A stretch of 56,254 bases of DNA, from contig JAFRPH010000058.1 of assembly GCA_017429205.1 (NCBI GenBank), forward strand, positions 1-56,254, read 5' to 3'. The notes under the pieces were generated by a model, which saw only the letters and a program-made list of their open reading frames with translations, was not told the origin of the DNA and made no database searches. Of this stretch, positions 1-8,224 are shown piece after piece; positions within the stretch are counted from its first letter, which is position 1; each line of letters starts with the position of its first letter. Origin of the DNA: Bacteroidales bacterium (GTDB lineage: Bacteria; Bacteroidota; Bacteroidia; Bacteroidales; UBA932). Made by a program: the position numbers and the translations under genes.

Positions 1-97
1 CAAAAATGTAACAAATTTAGGTAATATCCAATACCTATACCTGCATTTCTTCAGCGTAGAATAGTGATTTGTAGAGGCCTGTAGGGCTGAATGCAGT

Positions 98-125
98 GTC
101 GATACGATTCCGACTATCTCCACGA
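98..125 (+). ncRNA. Possible 3' end of a tmRNA or tRNA (partial or relic)
   Basis: Positions 98-114 can fold as a T-arm: GTCGA, loop TACGATT, CCGAC, with one A/C mismatch at the base of the loop. This is followed by a 7-nt acceptor-like strand TATCTCC and an A. The loop differs from the usual TTCGANT at its second base, and the next bases are CGA rather than CCA. No matching GGAGATA strand lies 60-75 nt upstream, so this is not a normal tRNA. A tmRNA whose 5' part lies left of the window, or a 3' fragment left by an integration event, would fit. Weak call. Confidence 0.3.
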
Positions 126-164
126 AAAAAGGTCATCGACTCGCGTCGGTGACCTTTTTTCGTG
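121..164 (+). terminator. Strong intrinsic terminator, symmetric
   Basis: The 15-nt arm 121-135 (CACGAAAAAAGGTCA) is perfectly complementary to 150-164, and an inner CGAC/GTCG helix closes a TCGC loop. The descending arm supplies a run of six T. It starts inside the tRNA/tmRNA-like 3' end, as expected for the terminator of that RNA, and being symmetric could also stop leftward transcription. Confidence 0.75.
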
Positions 165-379
165 CAGATACCTGTGTATATCCCCCGCGCTTCGCGCTGC
201 CCCCAGGGGCTACCGGGGGGAAGACCCCCGGACCCCCTCCCTTAAGTGCCCCCGCGGAGCGGTTGTCGGATGCCGCTTGCGGAATCCGACTGATTTCCTT
301 GTCGGCCGAAGGCCTCCGAAAACGATGTCGCGAATTAAGTCTGGCACTTTTTTGTCGCAGTTTCAGCCTTTTATAACGA
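165..379. other. Non-coding stretch with several GC-rich hairpins
   Basis: No convincing gene. Successive small inverted repeats are visible: GCGC/GCGC at 187-197, CCGGGGG (213-219) with CCCCCGG (225-231), GTCGGAT (265-271) with ATCCGAC (284-290) around an inner CCGC/GCGG, and GGCC/GGCC at 304-314. The very GC-rich composition contrasts with the AT-rich gene that follows. It looks like degenerate repeat DNA between a terminator and the next promoter. Confidence 0.5.
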
Positions 380-408
380 TTGCTTAATGGGATTATTCCT
401 TACCTTTG
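380..408 (+). promoter_or_regulatory. Bacteroides-type promoter of the ion channel gene
   Basis: TACCTTTG at 401-408 matches the -7 consensus TAnnTTTG exactly, with TTG at 380-382 about 18 nt upstream. It lies downstream of the first in-frame ATG (387), which supports the ATG at 474 as the real start. Confidence 0.6.
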
Positions 409-473
409 TGAGTAAATCAGATAATCATGACCATAGTGGAGTGATTGGATTAGCAATATGGAGAATCATTGAT

Positions 474-1232
474 ATGAGAAAACGTGTTTATGAAATAATA
501 GAGCCTTCACGAAATGGAGATAAGCTGAGTCTCGCTTATGACATTTTTATGCTCATAGCGATTACGATGAGTATCATTCCTTTAATGTTCGTGGAGGATA
601 CCATCGCATTTCGTATCATTGAGCAGATTACAGTTTCCTTATTTATTCTAGACTATCTTTTTCGTTGGATTACAGCAGATTACCGAGTGGGGAAGAAAGC
701 ATGGTCCTTTGTATTATATCCTTTCACCGGGTGGGCCATCATTGATCTTCTGTCGATTTTACCGGCGCTCAGTATTCTCAGTAGAGGGTTCAAAATACTC
801 AGAGTGACTCGGCTTTTGAGAACCCTGCGGCTTTTTAAGTTTATTCGGTACGCCGAAAATATTCAAGTCTTGGGAAAGGTCATCCGTAAAGAGAAGGGCG
901 TACTGCTAACTGTGCTGGGAATAGCAGTGTTCTACGTTTTCCTCACGGCACTTATTATGTTTAATGCTGAGCCCCACGTGAACCCAGTAACAGGAGCCAC
1001 GGTATTTGAGGATTTTTTTGATGCTCTTTATTGGGCGACAGTCACGCTTACTACGGTTGGCTACGGCGACCTGACTCCGGTAACCGATATCGGACGATTA
1101 GTAAGCATGCTCTCCTCTTTGTTCGGTGTTGCCATCATCGCCTTGCCTTCGGGTGTCATCACTGCTCGCTATCTGGAAGAATTGAGAGCCCAGAAGAAGA
1201 GCAAAGAACACTCAACCACCAAGGATAATTAG
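474..1232 (+). CDS. Voltage-gated potassium channel family protein
   Basis: Six-helix ion-transport protein of 252 aa. The pore helix and selectivity filter TVGYGD are at residues 194-199, and an S4-like helix at about 104-120 carries regularly spaced Arg/Lys (RVTRLLRTLRLFKF). It should form a tetrameric K+ channel in the inner membrane. The short C-tail has no RCK (ligand-binding) domain, so gating is probably by voltage. An ATG at 387 would add 29 residues but lies upstream of the predicted promoter box at 401-408, so the start at 474 is preferred. The gene is visibly richer in A+T than the region after 1.9 kb and stands alone. Confidence 0.88.
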   Translation: MRKRVYEIIEPSRNGDKLSLAYDIFMLIAITMSIIPLMFVEDTIAFRIIEQITVSLFILDYLFRWITADYRVGKKAWSFVLYPFTGWAIIDLLSILPALSILSRGFKILRVTRLLRTLRLFKFIRYAENIQVLGKVIRKEKGVLLTVLGIAVFYVFLTALIMFNAEPHVNPVTGATVFEDFFDALYWATVTLTTVGYGDLTPVTDIGRLVSMLSSLFGVAIIALPSGVITARYLEELRAQKKSKEHSTTKDN

Positions 1233-1331
1233 ATTGCTCGCAGTAATTGGGTATGACATATTAACGGAGATAACGCCATTCGAAAAATGGAAGTGAAAGG
1301 TATTGATAGACGCATCAATGATGTGATTCAA

Positions 1332-1637
1332 TCATATCTTACCTTCTAGATGCATCTTGTAATGCTGAGTACAGTACCCCTCTGTTTTCGCCGCTTTGGA
1401 ACATCTTGTTCCACTCTGAGTCTTAGCCTTGCATTGCTGAACATTCGGAGACTTCGCCTGATGAACTTGACAATACTTCGTGTTCTTGATTGCGTTGTTC
1501 TTACATCGAGTTCCTTTCTTTGTGATAGCTTCACATTGTTTTGGCCGAGTCTGAGCGGACACATTCTGAGTTGGAACACTCAAGAGTAGAAAGATGGAAA
1601 GCAACGCTACTTTCATATAGGTCGTTCTAATAATCAT
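1332..1637 (-). CDS. Small secreted protein with two Cys-rich repeats (DUF5763-like)
   Basis: 101 aa with an N-terminal signal peptide ending near VSA-Q, then two repeats of the pattern C-x-A-x-T-x-x-G-x-R-C ... Y-C-x-x-H (one starting QCEAITKKGTRC, the other QCKAKTQSGTRC). The three Cys and one His in each repeat look like a small metal site. This pattern occurs in short Bacteroidota proteins classed as DUF5763; the function is unknown to me. A second in-frame ATG at 1616 gives a shorter signal peptide and is equally plausible. The gene converges on the ion channel gene. Confidence 0.7.
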   Translation of the reverse strand: MIIRTTYMKVALLSIFLLLSVPTQNVSAQTRPKQCEAITKKGTRCKNNAIKNTKYCQVHQAKSPNVQQCKAKTQSGTRCSKAAKTEGYCTQHYKMHLEGKI

Positions 1638-1662
1638 AATTCACACTTGCCCTTGATTGTTG

Positions 1663-1670
1663 CAAATATA
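1663..1670 (-). promoter_or_regulatory. -7 box for the DUF5763-like gene
   Basis: Read on the minus strand this is TATATTTG, an exact TAnnTTTG match, 25 nt before the ATG at 1637. A TTTTG lies about 23 nt further upstream (1694-1698). Confidence 0.5.
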
Positions 1671-1940
1671 TAAAATGATTTGAATAATGTGCTCAAAAAG
1701 CAGCCACTCCATTTATTTCTGAAATAGTTGTTCTTGACCGGTATTTCCTTAGGAGTGAAGCATAGTAGCCTCATTTCCCGCATGGTCTGTTGCAGAGGTA
1801 CCGTTTCTCGGGAAAATGCTTATTTGAATACATTTAGGCTATAATGGAGAATCTGCAGTAAAGAGACTTCCCTTTTTGGGGTTATGTCATTTCCGCACGT
1901 AATAGACAAGGTGGATCACTTTCAAAGCGGACAACCGGGG
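1671..1940. other. AT-rich gene-free gap
   Basis: Between the DUF5763-like gene and the end of the hydrolase gene I see no coding frame and no clear hairpin apart from the promoter box noted separately. Base composition changes from AT-rich to GC-rich near 1880, which marks the right edge of the AT-rich segment. Confidence 0.5.
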
Positions 1941-2774
1941 TCAATCGAAGACCTCCCGGAAGAAGGCGACAGTGCGGGAGAGGATTTCGGGTTTGCGGCG
2001 GGTGATGAGGTGGTTTTCGCCGTCGACTTTCACCAAAGTGGCCCGGTCGCCGTAGGTTTCGAGGTACTGCTCGCTGCACCACATGGGGACGATGGAGTCT
2101 TTGGTTCCATGCAGGAGCAGGACGGGGCCGTGGTAGGAGGCGGCTGTGCCGTAGATGTCCAGTTGCTGGGTGGTGAGGAGGTATTCGCGGCCGAGCTTCA
2201 TCGTGCCCCAGCAGCGGATGTACTCCGGCGGGTCGGCGGGGTCGAAGCGGGCGTTGAAGAACTTGCCGCCCTGGCAGGCCTGCTTGATGACGGAGCCCGG
2301 GGCGAGGAGGACGACGCCGGCGGGGACGGCGCCGCCTGCGGCGGCCAGCCGGCCGGCGGTCATCGACGCGATGACCCCGCCCTGCGAGTGCCCGAGAAGG
2401 CCGATCTGCGTCACATAGGGCAGCGATTTGGCGTATTCCCAGATGGCCATCGCATCGGCAATCTCCTTCTCGATCGTCATATCCTGCATCCGGCCTTCGC
2501 TTTTGCCGTGGCCGTCGAAGTCGAAGCGGATGGAGGCGATGCCGGCCTTGGCGAGCGCCTTTGCGAGGGAGGGCATCGGGTTGTAGTCCTTGCTGGAGAA
2601 GATGCCGTGCATCAGGAGAACCATCGGACACTCGTCCCTGTCGGGGTCGAACCCGTCCGGCAGGGCAATCTTCATAGCCAGCCCGCCTTCCGGACCGGAA
2701 ACCGCGTATTCCCGGGCCCCGGTGGGGAGGAGACCTAGAAGCAGGATAACTGAAAGAATGACAAGTCGTTTCAT
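1941..2774 (-). CDS. Secreted alpha/beta hydrolase (esterase-like)
   Basis: 277 aa with an N-terminal signal peptide (MKRLVILSVILLLGLLPTGA). The alpha/beta-hydrolase catalytic triad is visible: nucleophile Ser130 in GHSQGG, Asp226 in HGTKDSIVP and His255 in GENHL. The oxyanion-hole motif HG is at 56-57. The layout resembles bacterial feruloyl or cinnamoyl esterases and related small acyl esterases, so an extracytoplasmic carboxyl-ester hydrolase is likely; the substrate cannot be read from sequence. It is a single gene with its own promoter; the -7 box ends only 4 nt before the ATG, implying a leaderless or nearly leaderless mRNA. Confidence 0.85.
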   Translation of the reverse strand: MKRLVILSVILLLGLLPTGAREYAVSGPEGGLAMKIALPDGFDPDRDECPMVLLMHGIFSSKDYNPMPSLAKALAKAGIASIRFDFDGHGKSEGRMQDMTIEKEIADAMAIWEYAKSLPYVTQIGLLGHSQGGVIASMTAGRLAAAGGAVPAGVVLLAPGSVIKQACQGGKFFNARFDPADPPEYIRCWGTMKLGREYLLTTQQLDIYGTAASYHGPVLLLHGTKDSIVPMWCSEQYLETYGDRATLVKVDGENHLITRRKPEILSRTVAFFREVFD

Positions 2775-2778
2775 ACTG

Positions 2779-2810
2779 CAAAGCTACGAATTTCAAGAAA
2801 TCTGTGCAAA
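2779..2810 (-). promoter_or_regulatory. Complete Bacteroides-type promoter, probably leaderless
   Basis: On the minus strand TTTG (2807-2810), a 20-nt spacer and TAGCTTTG (2779-2786) match the -33/-7 consensus well. The -7 box ends 4 nt before the hydrolase ATG (2774), so the transcript would begin at or next to the start codon. Confidence 0.7.
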
Positions 2811-2891
2811 ACACACTTTTTCACACTTTTATCGGTCAAAATCAAAAGAATAAGGGTAAAATGACTGTTTTTTGCACTTTTGGGAAGAGAG

Positions 2892-2912
2892 ATTCCCGGT
2901 CGAGCCGGGAAT
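2892..2912. repeat. Palindromic repeat copy 1 (ATTCCCGG / CCGGGAAT)
   Basis: Perfect 8-bp arms around TCGAG. The same 21-nt unit occurs in inverse orientation inside the neighbouring UvrA-type gene (4405-4425). Two related CACGTCCGnAATG units follow between 2920 and 2960. Confidence 0.8.
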
Positions 2913-2994
2913 GGCAGGAGTCACGTCCGAAATGGGGGAGCACACGTCCGGAATGACAGGTTTTCCCACAAAAATGCGTATCTTCACGCAAATT

Positions 2995-5322
2995 ATGCAA
3001 GAGAGGGACATCATACGTATCCGGGGCGCCCGGGAGAACAACCTGAAGGACGTTTCCCTGGACATTCCCAAATACAAGATCACCGTGTTCACGGGCGTTT
3101 CGGGCTCGGGGAAGAGCTCGCTGGTGCTGGATACGATCGCGGCCAAGTCGCGCAGGGAGCTGAACGACACCTTCCCGACCTTCGTGCAGCAATATCTGCC
3201 CAAGTACGGGCGTCCGCACGTGGACGAGATCGAGGGACTGCCCATCGCGGTGGTCATCGACCAGAAAAAGCCCGCCAAGAACTCCCGGTCCACGGTGGGC
3301 ACTTACACCGACATCTATGCCCTGATGCGGCTCCTGTTCTCCCGCGTGGGGAAGCCGTTCGTCGGGTATTCCGACTCGTTCAGCTTCAACCACCCGCAGG
3401 GGAGCTGCCCGCGCTGCTCCGGCCTCGGCGAAATCCGGGAGCTGGACATCCACAAGCTCGTGGACTTCGACAAGAGCCTCAATGACGAGGATACGATCCA
3501 TTACATCGCCTTCGGCAAGGGCGGCTGGCGCTGGATCCGGTATGCCCACAGCGGCCTGTTCGACCTGGACAAGAAAATCAAGGACTACTCGCCGGAGGAG
3601 CTGGACCTGTTCCTGAACAGCCCGCAGATCCGGCTCAAGAACCCGCCCTCCAACTGGCCCAAATCGGCAAAATACGAGGGCCTCATTCCCCGGATGTACC
3701 GGTCCATCATCAATTCCGAGGAAGGCCTCCTGCACGCGGCGGTGCTCAATCCGATGCTGACGATGGGCACCTGTCCCGACTGCGGCGGCACGCGGCTGAA
3801 TCCGAAGGTCTTGACCTGCAGGATCGAGGGGGTCAATATCGCCGAGGCCTGCGCGATGCCGATATCACGGCTGAATGCCTGGATCCGGGCGATTGCCGAT
3901 CCGCTGGCGGTGGACCTCCAGGCGGCCATCGGCGCGCGGCTTACGGCGCTGGAGGAGATCGGCCTCGGGTACCTGAGCCTGGACCGGCCCGTCGGGACGC
4001 TGTCCGGCGGCGAGGCCCAGCGCTGCAAGATCGCCAAATACATCAATTCCTCGCTGGCCGATGTGCTCTACATCCTGGACGAGCCCAGCGTGGGCCTGCA
4101 CAACCGCGACATCGAGCGGATGAAGCGCTCGGTCCAGCGCCTGCGCGACGCGGGAAACACCGTCCTCCTCGTGGAGCACCACCCGGAGATGATCCGGATC
4201 GCCGACCACGTCGTGGACCTGGGCCCCGGCCCGGGCATCGACGGCGGCCGCATCGTCTTCGAGGGCTCCTACGACGCCCTCCTCCGCTCCGGCACGGCCA
4301 CCGGCTCCCTCCTCGGCGCCCCGGTGCCGTTCAAGGAGCACCCGAGATGGCCGATCAGGTCGGCCATGACGGACGACGTCATTCCCGGCTCGCCTTCAGA
4401 CGTCATTCCCGGCTCGACCGGGAATCTCTTCCACCTGGAAAACGCCACCCTGCACAACCTCAAGGGCGTTTCCATCGACCTCCCCCTGGGCGTTTTCGGC
4501 GTCGTCGCCGGCGTCGCGGGCTCTGGGAAGAGCTCCCTGATGGAGTGCTTCCGCCGGGCCTATCCGAACCCGGACGAGGTGGTGTACATCAGCCAGGAGA
4601 ACATCGGCGTGAGCCTGCGGTCCACGCCCGCGACCTATATGGAGGTGGCCGGCGACATCCGCAAGGCCTTCGCGAAGGCCCATAAGATGAAGGAGGAATA
4701 CTTCACCTTCAACGGCAAGGGCGCCTGCCCCGTGTGCGGCGGCAAGGGCGTCATCGTGTCGGAGATGGCTTTCATGGACGCCATCGAAACCACCTGCGAG
4801 GCTTGCGGCGGTCTGCGCTACGCGCCCGAGGCCTTGGCCTACACCGTGACCGGAGCGACCGGCGAGACGCTCAACATCGCCCAGGTGATGGACCTTTCCG
4901 TCCGCCTCGCCTCGGCCTTCTTCAAAGGGACCGTGATCGAACAAAAACTGCAGCCCCTCGTAGACGTGGGACTGCAGTACTTGCACTTGAACCAGGCGCT
5001 TTCCACCCTCTCGGGCGGTGAACTCCAGCGGCTGAAACTGGCCTCCTATCTGGGAGTGGAGGGGAAGATCTTCATCATCGACGAGCCCACGGACGGTCTC
5101 CATACGAAGGACATCCGCCACATCATCCGCCTCTTCGACACGCTCGTGGACCGCGGCAACACGGTCTGGCTCATCGAGCACAACCTGGACGTCATCCGTA
5201 GCGCCGACTGGCTCGTCGAGCTGGGCCCCGGCGCCGGCGAGGACGGCGGCCGCGTCCTCTACGCCGGCCTGCCGGCGGGCGTGCGCGCCTGCCCGGAGTC
5301 TGTGACGAAGGATTATCTCTAG
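2995..5322 (+). CDS. UvrA-type ABC ATPase (short UvrA paralogue)
   Basis: 775 aa, well short of canonical UvrA (about 940). It has two ABC ATPase halves: Walker A GVSGSGKSS at about 33-41 with LSGGEAQR at about 335, then GVAGSGKSS at about 505 with LSGGELQR at about 672. Zinc-binding CxxC pairs occur in each half (CPRCSGLG, CPDCGGTR, CPVCGGKG, CEACGG). UvrA scans DNA for damage; shorter paralogues of this type often replace or assist it and some are linked to drug self-resistance. Residues about 460-477, between the two halves, are encoded by a palindromic repeat. The start at 2995 fits the family's N-terminus; an upstream ATG at 2872 would read through a repeat element. Its stop codon abuts the stop of the next, convergent gene. 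Confidence 0.88.
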   Translation: MQERDIIRIRGARENNLKDVSLDIPKYKITVFTGVSGSGKSSLVLDTIAAKSRRELNDTFPTFVQQYLPKYGRPHVDEIEGLPIAVVIDQKKPAKNSRSTVGTYTDIYALMRLLFSRVGKPFVGYSDSFSFNHPQGSCPRCSGLGEIRELDIHKLVDFDKSLNDEDTIHYIAFGKGGWRWIRYAHSGLFDLDKKIKDYSPEELDLFLNSPQIRLKNPPSNWPKSAKYEGLIPRMYRSIINSEEGLLHAAVLNPMLTMGTCPDCGGTRLNPKVLTCRIEGVNIAEACAMPISRLNAWIRAIADPLAVDLQAAIGARLTALEEIGLGYLSLDRPVGTLSGGEAQRCKIAKYINSSLADVLYILDEPSVGLHNRDIERMKRSVQRLRDAGNTVLLVEHHPEMIRIADHVVDLGPGPGIDGGRIVFEGSYDALLRSGTATGSLLGAPVPFKEHPRWPIRSAMTDDVIPGSPSDVIPGSTGNLFHLENATLHNLKGVSIDLPLGVFGVVAGVAGSGKSSLMECFRRAYPNPDEVVYISQENIGVSLRSTPATYMEVAGDIRKAFAKAHKMKEEYFTFNGKGACPVCGGKGVIVSEMAFMDAIETTCEACGGLRYAPEALAYTVTGATGETLNIAQVMDLSVRLASAFFKGTVIEQKLQPLVDVGLQYLHLNQALSTLSGGELQRLKLASYLGVEGKIFIIDEPTDGLHTKDIRHIIRLFDTLVDRGNTVWLIEHNLDVIRSADWLVELGPGAGEDGGRVLYAGLPAGVRACPESVTKDYL
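4375..4425. repeat. Palindromic repeat inside the UvrA-type gene
   Basis: An 18-nt unit (GACGTCATTCCCGGCTCG) is repeated directly at 4375-4392 and 4399-4416. The second copy continues into the full palindrome ATTCCCGG-CTCGA-CCGGGAAT (4405-4425), the exact reverse complement of 2892-2912. The insertion keeps the frame and encodes the linker segment DVIPGSPSDVIPGSTGN. Confidence 0.85.
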
Positions 5323-5886
5323 TCAGCACCGCTCGACGACGGCGCCGTACCCCAGGCGGTCCATCGCCTTCGCCAGGTCCTGGACGGCGGCGACGGCGTT
5401 GTCCAGCACGCCTTCCTGCAGCATCTTCTTGTAGTTCACGTAGAACCGGACCCGGTAGGAGGACGAGACGATCACTTCCACGCGGGCGCGGTACATCTGT
5501 CCGGTCACTTGGGTTTTCAGCCCGATTTCCCGGAACCGTTCCGTGATGAGAACCTTGGCCGTGGCCGCGTTGATCTCGGTCACTTTGCGGGCCTGGAGGA
5601 TGCGCCGCCGGACCCCGTCGATCCGCTCATAGAGGAGCGGCTGGTAATGGACCATGATCTGGCGGATATCCTCCCGTTCGCGCCGGCCGATCTGCGCGTT
5701 CTTGTAAAGCCCGTGCTTGGACTTGTACAGTCGCTCGATGCGGCTCAGCGCCATCTGGACGCAGCGGCCTACGTCGAATTCGCCCGTGTTCCGGAACCGC
5801 TCGCGGAATTCCGGAACCACTTCCATCCCGACCTCGAGGACTTCCTCCTCGGTCAGGTCCCTGAACAGTTTACCCTTGATGCTCAT
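5323..5886 (-). CDS. Hypothetical protein, last gene of the MoxR-vWA array
   Basis: 187 aa, soluble, rich in Arg/Glu; no signal peptide or membrane segment, and I do not recognise a family. The middle is likely helical and the C-terminal half contains alternating hydrophobic stretches (ARVEVIVSSSYRVRFYV) that look like a beta-sheet. Its ATG overlaps the stop of the vWA gene (ATGA, 4 nt), so it is translationally coupled to it. The context suggests a partner of the MoxR/vWA pair. Confidence 0.75.
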   Translation of the reverse strand: MSIKGKLFRDLTEEEVLEVGMEVVPEFRERFRNTGEFDVGRCVQMALSRIERLYKSKHGLYKNAQIGRREREDIRQIMVHYQPLLYERIDGVRRRILQARKVTEINAATAKVLITERFREIGLKTQVTGQMYRARVEVIVSSSYRVRFYVNYKKMLQEGVLDNAVAAVQDLAKAMDRLGYGAVVERC

Positions 5887-7100
5887 TTCAATTCCATGAT
5901 GCAGACACGGCCGGATTTCTCCATCCAGCGGTGCGAATCTTCATAACTGCTCCGGTCGTTGCACACCCAGACCAGCTTGCAGCGCATGTTGTCGGGGATG
6001 ACGGGCTCCGGAGCATACCCGTCGGTGAGGAGGACGAGCCCGTCGTAGCCGTTCTCGTGGGCATAATCGATGGGCTCCTGGAAGGAAGTGCCGCCGCGTC
6101 CCAGGACGGTGACGTCCTGCATCACCTTCTTCAGGGTCTGGACTACCTGCAAGCCCGCGTCGAACTGGATGACGTCCACGGCGGTGAACCCGTAGCGGAA
6201 GGCGCTGTTGATCACGCCGAAAAAGTAGGAGAGGTCCTGCGAGGAGATGGACCCGCTCACGTCCACCGCCACGAGCAATTTCGTGTCGAAGCGGCGGATG
6301 GAGCCCATGTTGTCGAACCCCGTCCGGCGGTTGGGGCGCATCCGGGTGAGTTTCCGGTGCGTCGACAGAATGCTGGCCCGGAAGCCGGACAGAACGTTCC
6401 GCCAGTTGATTTTCGCCTTGGCGGACGCTTTGAGCTTTTCAGCGAAGTTCCCGGCGAGGGTCCCCCAGTCCTTGCAGCCCTCGATGATTCCGTCGATCAT
6501 CGCGACCGTGAGCTCGTCCTCGGCCCAGAGCTCGGACAGGGCCGTGTTCCTGTCCGCATGGGCGGCGAGCTTGTCGGAGCGACAATCGCCGTCGGAGGCG
6601 GCGCCGGATTTGGATTTGAAGTTGGAGTTAGAGTTGGAGCTGGAGCTGGAGCTGGAGTCCCCGTCTCCGTCTCCGTCTCCGTCCTCGCCTGCGCCCGGCG
6701 GCAGCATGTCCTGGATGCGGCGAGAGTACCACTCGTACTCGCGGCCGGTGGGGAGCCCGAAGTCCTTGGGGTGCTCGATGTTGAGGTTCCCGAACTGGTA
6801 GTTGTCGCCGATGGTGAGGTTGCTGCCCACGGCGATGGCCTGCTGGGAGCAGGCGTCGGGCTTCCGCTGGTAAGGGTGCTTCAGCAGGATCCGGATCGCT
6901 TCCGTGCGGAGCGCCTGCTCCAGGGCCAGGTCGCCCATCTCTTTCAGGAAGTCGGGGTTGTACTCCACCTTCCGCGCGCCGGAGCGCACGGGGCAGGGCA
7001 TCGCCGCGTTCTCCTCGATGCTGTGCGTGCACAACACCTGGAAGAGCGCCGGCTCGGCAATGAACCAGCGCTCCAGGATCCGTGTGATTCGCTCTTTCAT
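5883..7100 (-). CDS. vWA-like protein with DUF2201 metallopeptidase-like N-terminus
   Basis: 405 aa. The N-terminal half resembles the DUF2201 metallopeptidase-like region, though the clear HExxH seen in many members is absent here (HSIEENAAMP near 26-35). A low-complexity Gly-Asp/Ser-Asn linker follows at about 140-165. The C-terminal half is a von Willebrand A-like domain beginning LLVAVDVSGSIS (MIDAS DxSxS), with the later motif GRGGTSF. Proteins of this build are paired with MoxR ATPases and thought to act in metal-dependent assembly or remodelling; here the MoxR partner ends exactly where this gene starts (TAG|ATG). The linker is encoded by tandem hexanucleotides and may vary in length. 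Confidence 0.85.
   Translation of the reverse strand: MKERITRILERWFIAEPALFQVLCTHSIEENAAMPCPVRSGARKVEYNPDFLKEMGDLALEQALRTEAIRILLKHPYQRKPDACSQQAIAVGSNLTIGDNYQFGNLNIEHPKDFGLPTGREYEWYSRRIQDMLPPGAGEDGDGDGDGDSSSSSSSNSNSNFKSKSGAASDGDCRSDKLAAHADRNTALSELWAEDELTVAMIDGIIEGCKDWGTLAGNFAEKLKASAKAKINWRNVLSGFRASILSTHRKLTRMRPNRRTGFDNMGSIRRFDTKLLVAVDVSGSISSQDLSYFFGVINSAFRYGFTAVDVIQFDAGLQVVQTLKKVMQDVTVLGRGGTSFQEPIDYAHENGYDGLVLLTDGYAPEPVIPDNMRCKLVWVCNDRSSYEDSHRWMEKSGRVCIMELK
6625..6684. repeat. Hexanucleotide repeats in the vWA gene linker
   Basis: GGAGCT-type units are repeated through 6625-6659 and CCGTCT/CCGTCC units run four times at 6661-6684. They encode the Ser/Asn and Gly-Asp linker on the minus strand. 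Unit length 6 keeps the frame if copy number changes. Confidence 0.7.
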
Positions 7101-8183
7101 CTAGCGGATGCTTTTGACGTAGACGACCATCGTCATCGTGAGGACCGGACACTCGCGGGCCAGGAAGGAGATGGCGTTGGGATAGGTCCCGTGCTGCACG
7201 TAGAGGTTCGCGAAGTGCGCGGCGGCCTCCTTCTTCTCCTTCGTGAGGAAGTCGAAGTAGGCTTCGACGTTCTTGCGGGCCTTTTCCTTGGCCGTGCCGG
7301 CGAGCTTCTCCACCTCCAGGTGGCGGAAGATGCCGTCGTTCACGACCGAGAGCTGGTGCAGTTCGTAGCCCCGGAGGGTGGGGAGGTGCTTCTCCAGGTT
7401 CTGGAGGACTTCCCGTCCGGAGAGGATCTTGTGGGCGGAAATGCTCGAGACCACGGCGCTGGCGGCTTTCGGGCCCACGATGGCCGAGATGGCCTTGGTC
7501 ACGACCGGGGTGATCTCGTTCACGCCCTGGAGGATGTCGCTCACGCGTTTCCAGCCGCGGCGGTCCGGGGTCTTGTCGAAGCCCGTGTCGGCCCCCTCCT
7601 TGGCGTCGGGGTCCTTGTCCAGCCACAGCGGATTCTCGCGGATGAAGTCGCGGACGCGGCCGTCCACGCCGGCCTGCTCGGCCCACAGGAGCCATTCCTG
7701 CACGGTGGGGCGGAAGCCGACGACATTGAACCGGGACACGAGGGCCGGGTCCAGGTCGGTGAGCTGGTACTGTTCGCCCGCGTTCACCGCCGAGATGATC
7801 CGGCTGCCCTCCGGCAGGCTCCGGCCCGCCAGCTTGCGGTTCAGGGCCAGGTCCATGATCGTCTGCAGGACTTCCGGCCGGGCGCGGTTCAGCTCGTCCA
7901 GGAACAGGACGATGGGCCGGCCGTCCAGCGGGAACCACCACGGCGGCATGAATTCCGTCTTGCCGGTGGTCTCGTTGCGGTTGGGAATGCCGATCAGGTC
8001 GCCCGGGTCGGACATCTGTCCGAGGAACAGCGGAACGACCCGCATCCCCTTCCCGGAGAAGTACTCGGTAAGGATTTCGGACTTGCCGATGCCGTGGTTG
8101 CCCACCAGCATGATGTTCTGGTCGGCGGGCGTGAGATCCAGGAGCGCCCGCAGCTCCGTCGTGTTGATGTTAACGTTTGCCAT
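7101..8183 (-). CDS. MoxR-family AAA+ ATPase
   Basis: 360 aa. Walker A GNHGIGKS lies near residue 30 and Walker B IVLFLDELNRA near 105, followed by MoxR-type sensor sequences (SRIISAVN, ALVSRFNVV). MoxR ATPases act as chaperones that help mature or load partner proteins, usually with a vWA protein encoded next to them, as here. The start at 8183 (MANVNIN...) is preferred over an upstream codon at 8222 that would add 13 unlikely residues. The stop codon directly abuts the vWA start, so the two are surely co-translated. Confidence 0.88.
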   Translation of the reverse strand: MANVNINTTELRALLDLTPADQNIMLVGNHGIGKSEILTEYFSGKGMRVVPLFLGQMSDPGDLIGIPNRNETTGKTEFMPPWWFPLDGRPIVLFLDELNRARPEVLQTIMDLALNRKLAGRSLPEGSRIISAVNAGEQYQLTDLDPALVSRFNVVGFRPTVQEWLLWAEQAGVDGRVRDFIRENPLWLDKDPDAKEGADTGFDKTPDRRGWKRVSDILQGVNEITPVVTKAISAIVGPKAASAVVSSISAHKILSGREVLQNLEKHLPTLRGYELHQLSVVNDGIFRHLEVEKLAGTAKEKARKNVEAYFDFLTKEKKEAAAHFANLYVQHGTYPNAISFLARECPVLTMTMVVYVKSIR

Positions 8184-8224
8184 AGCTCTATATAGTACTC
8201 CGAAGAGGGGACGATCTTTCACCG

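Noticed and set aside
49..125. A complete tRNA gene at the left end
   Set aside because: No acceptor strand GGAGATA lies at the required distance upstream and there is no D-arm or anticodon arm; only the 3' end is tRNA-like.
213..314. Hairpin series as a CRISPR array or integron site
   Set aside because: The inverted repeats differ from each other and there are no equal-length direct repeats with spacers; no cas or integrase gene is nearby.
5931..8195. A 754-codon plus-strand frame across the MoxR and vWA genes
   Set aside because: Runs through two well-supported minus-strand genes; no signal, domain or promoter supports it.
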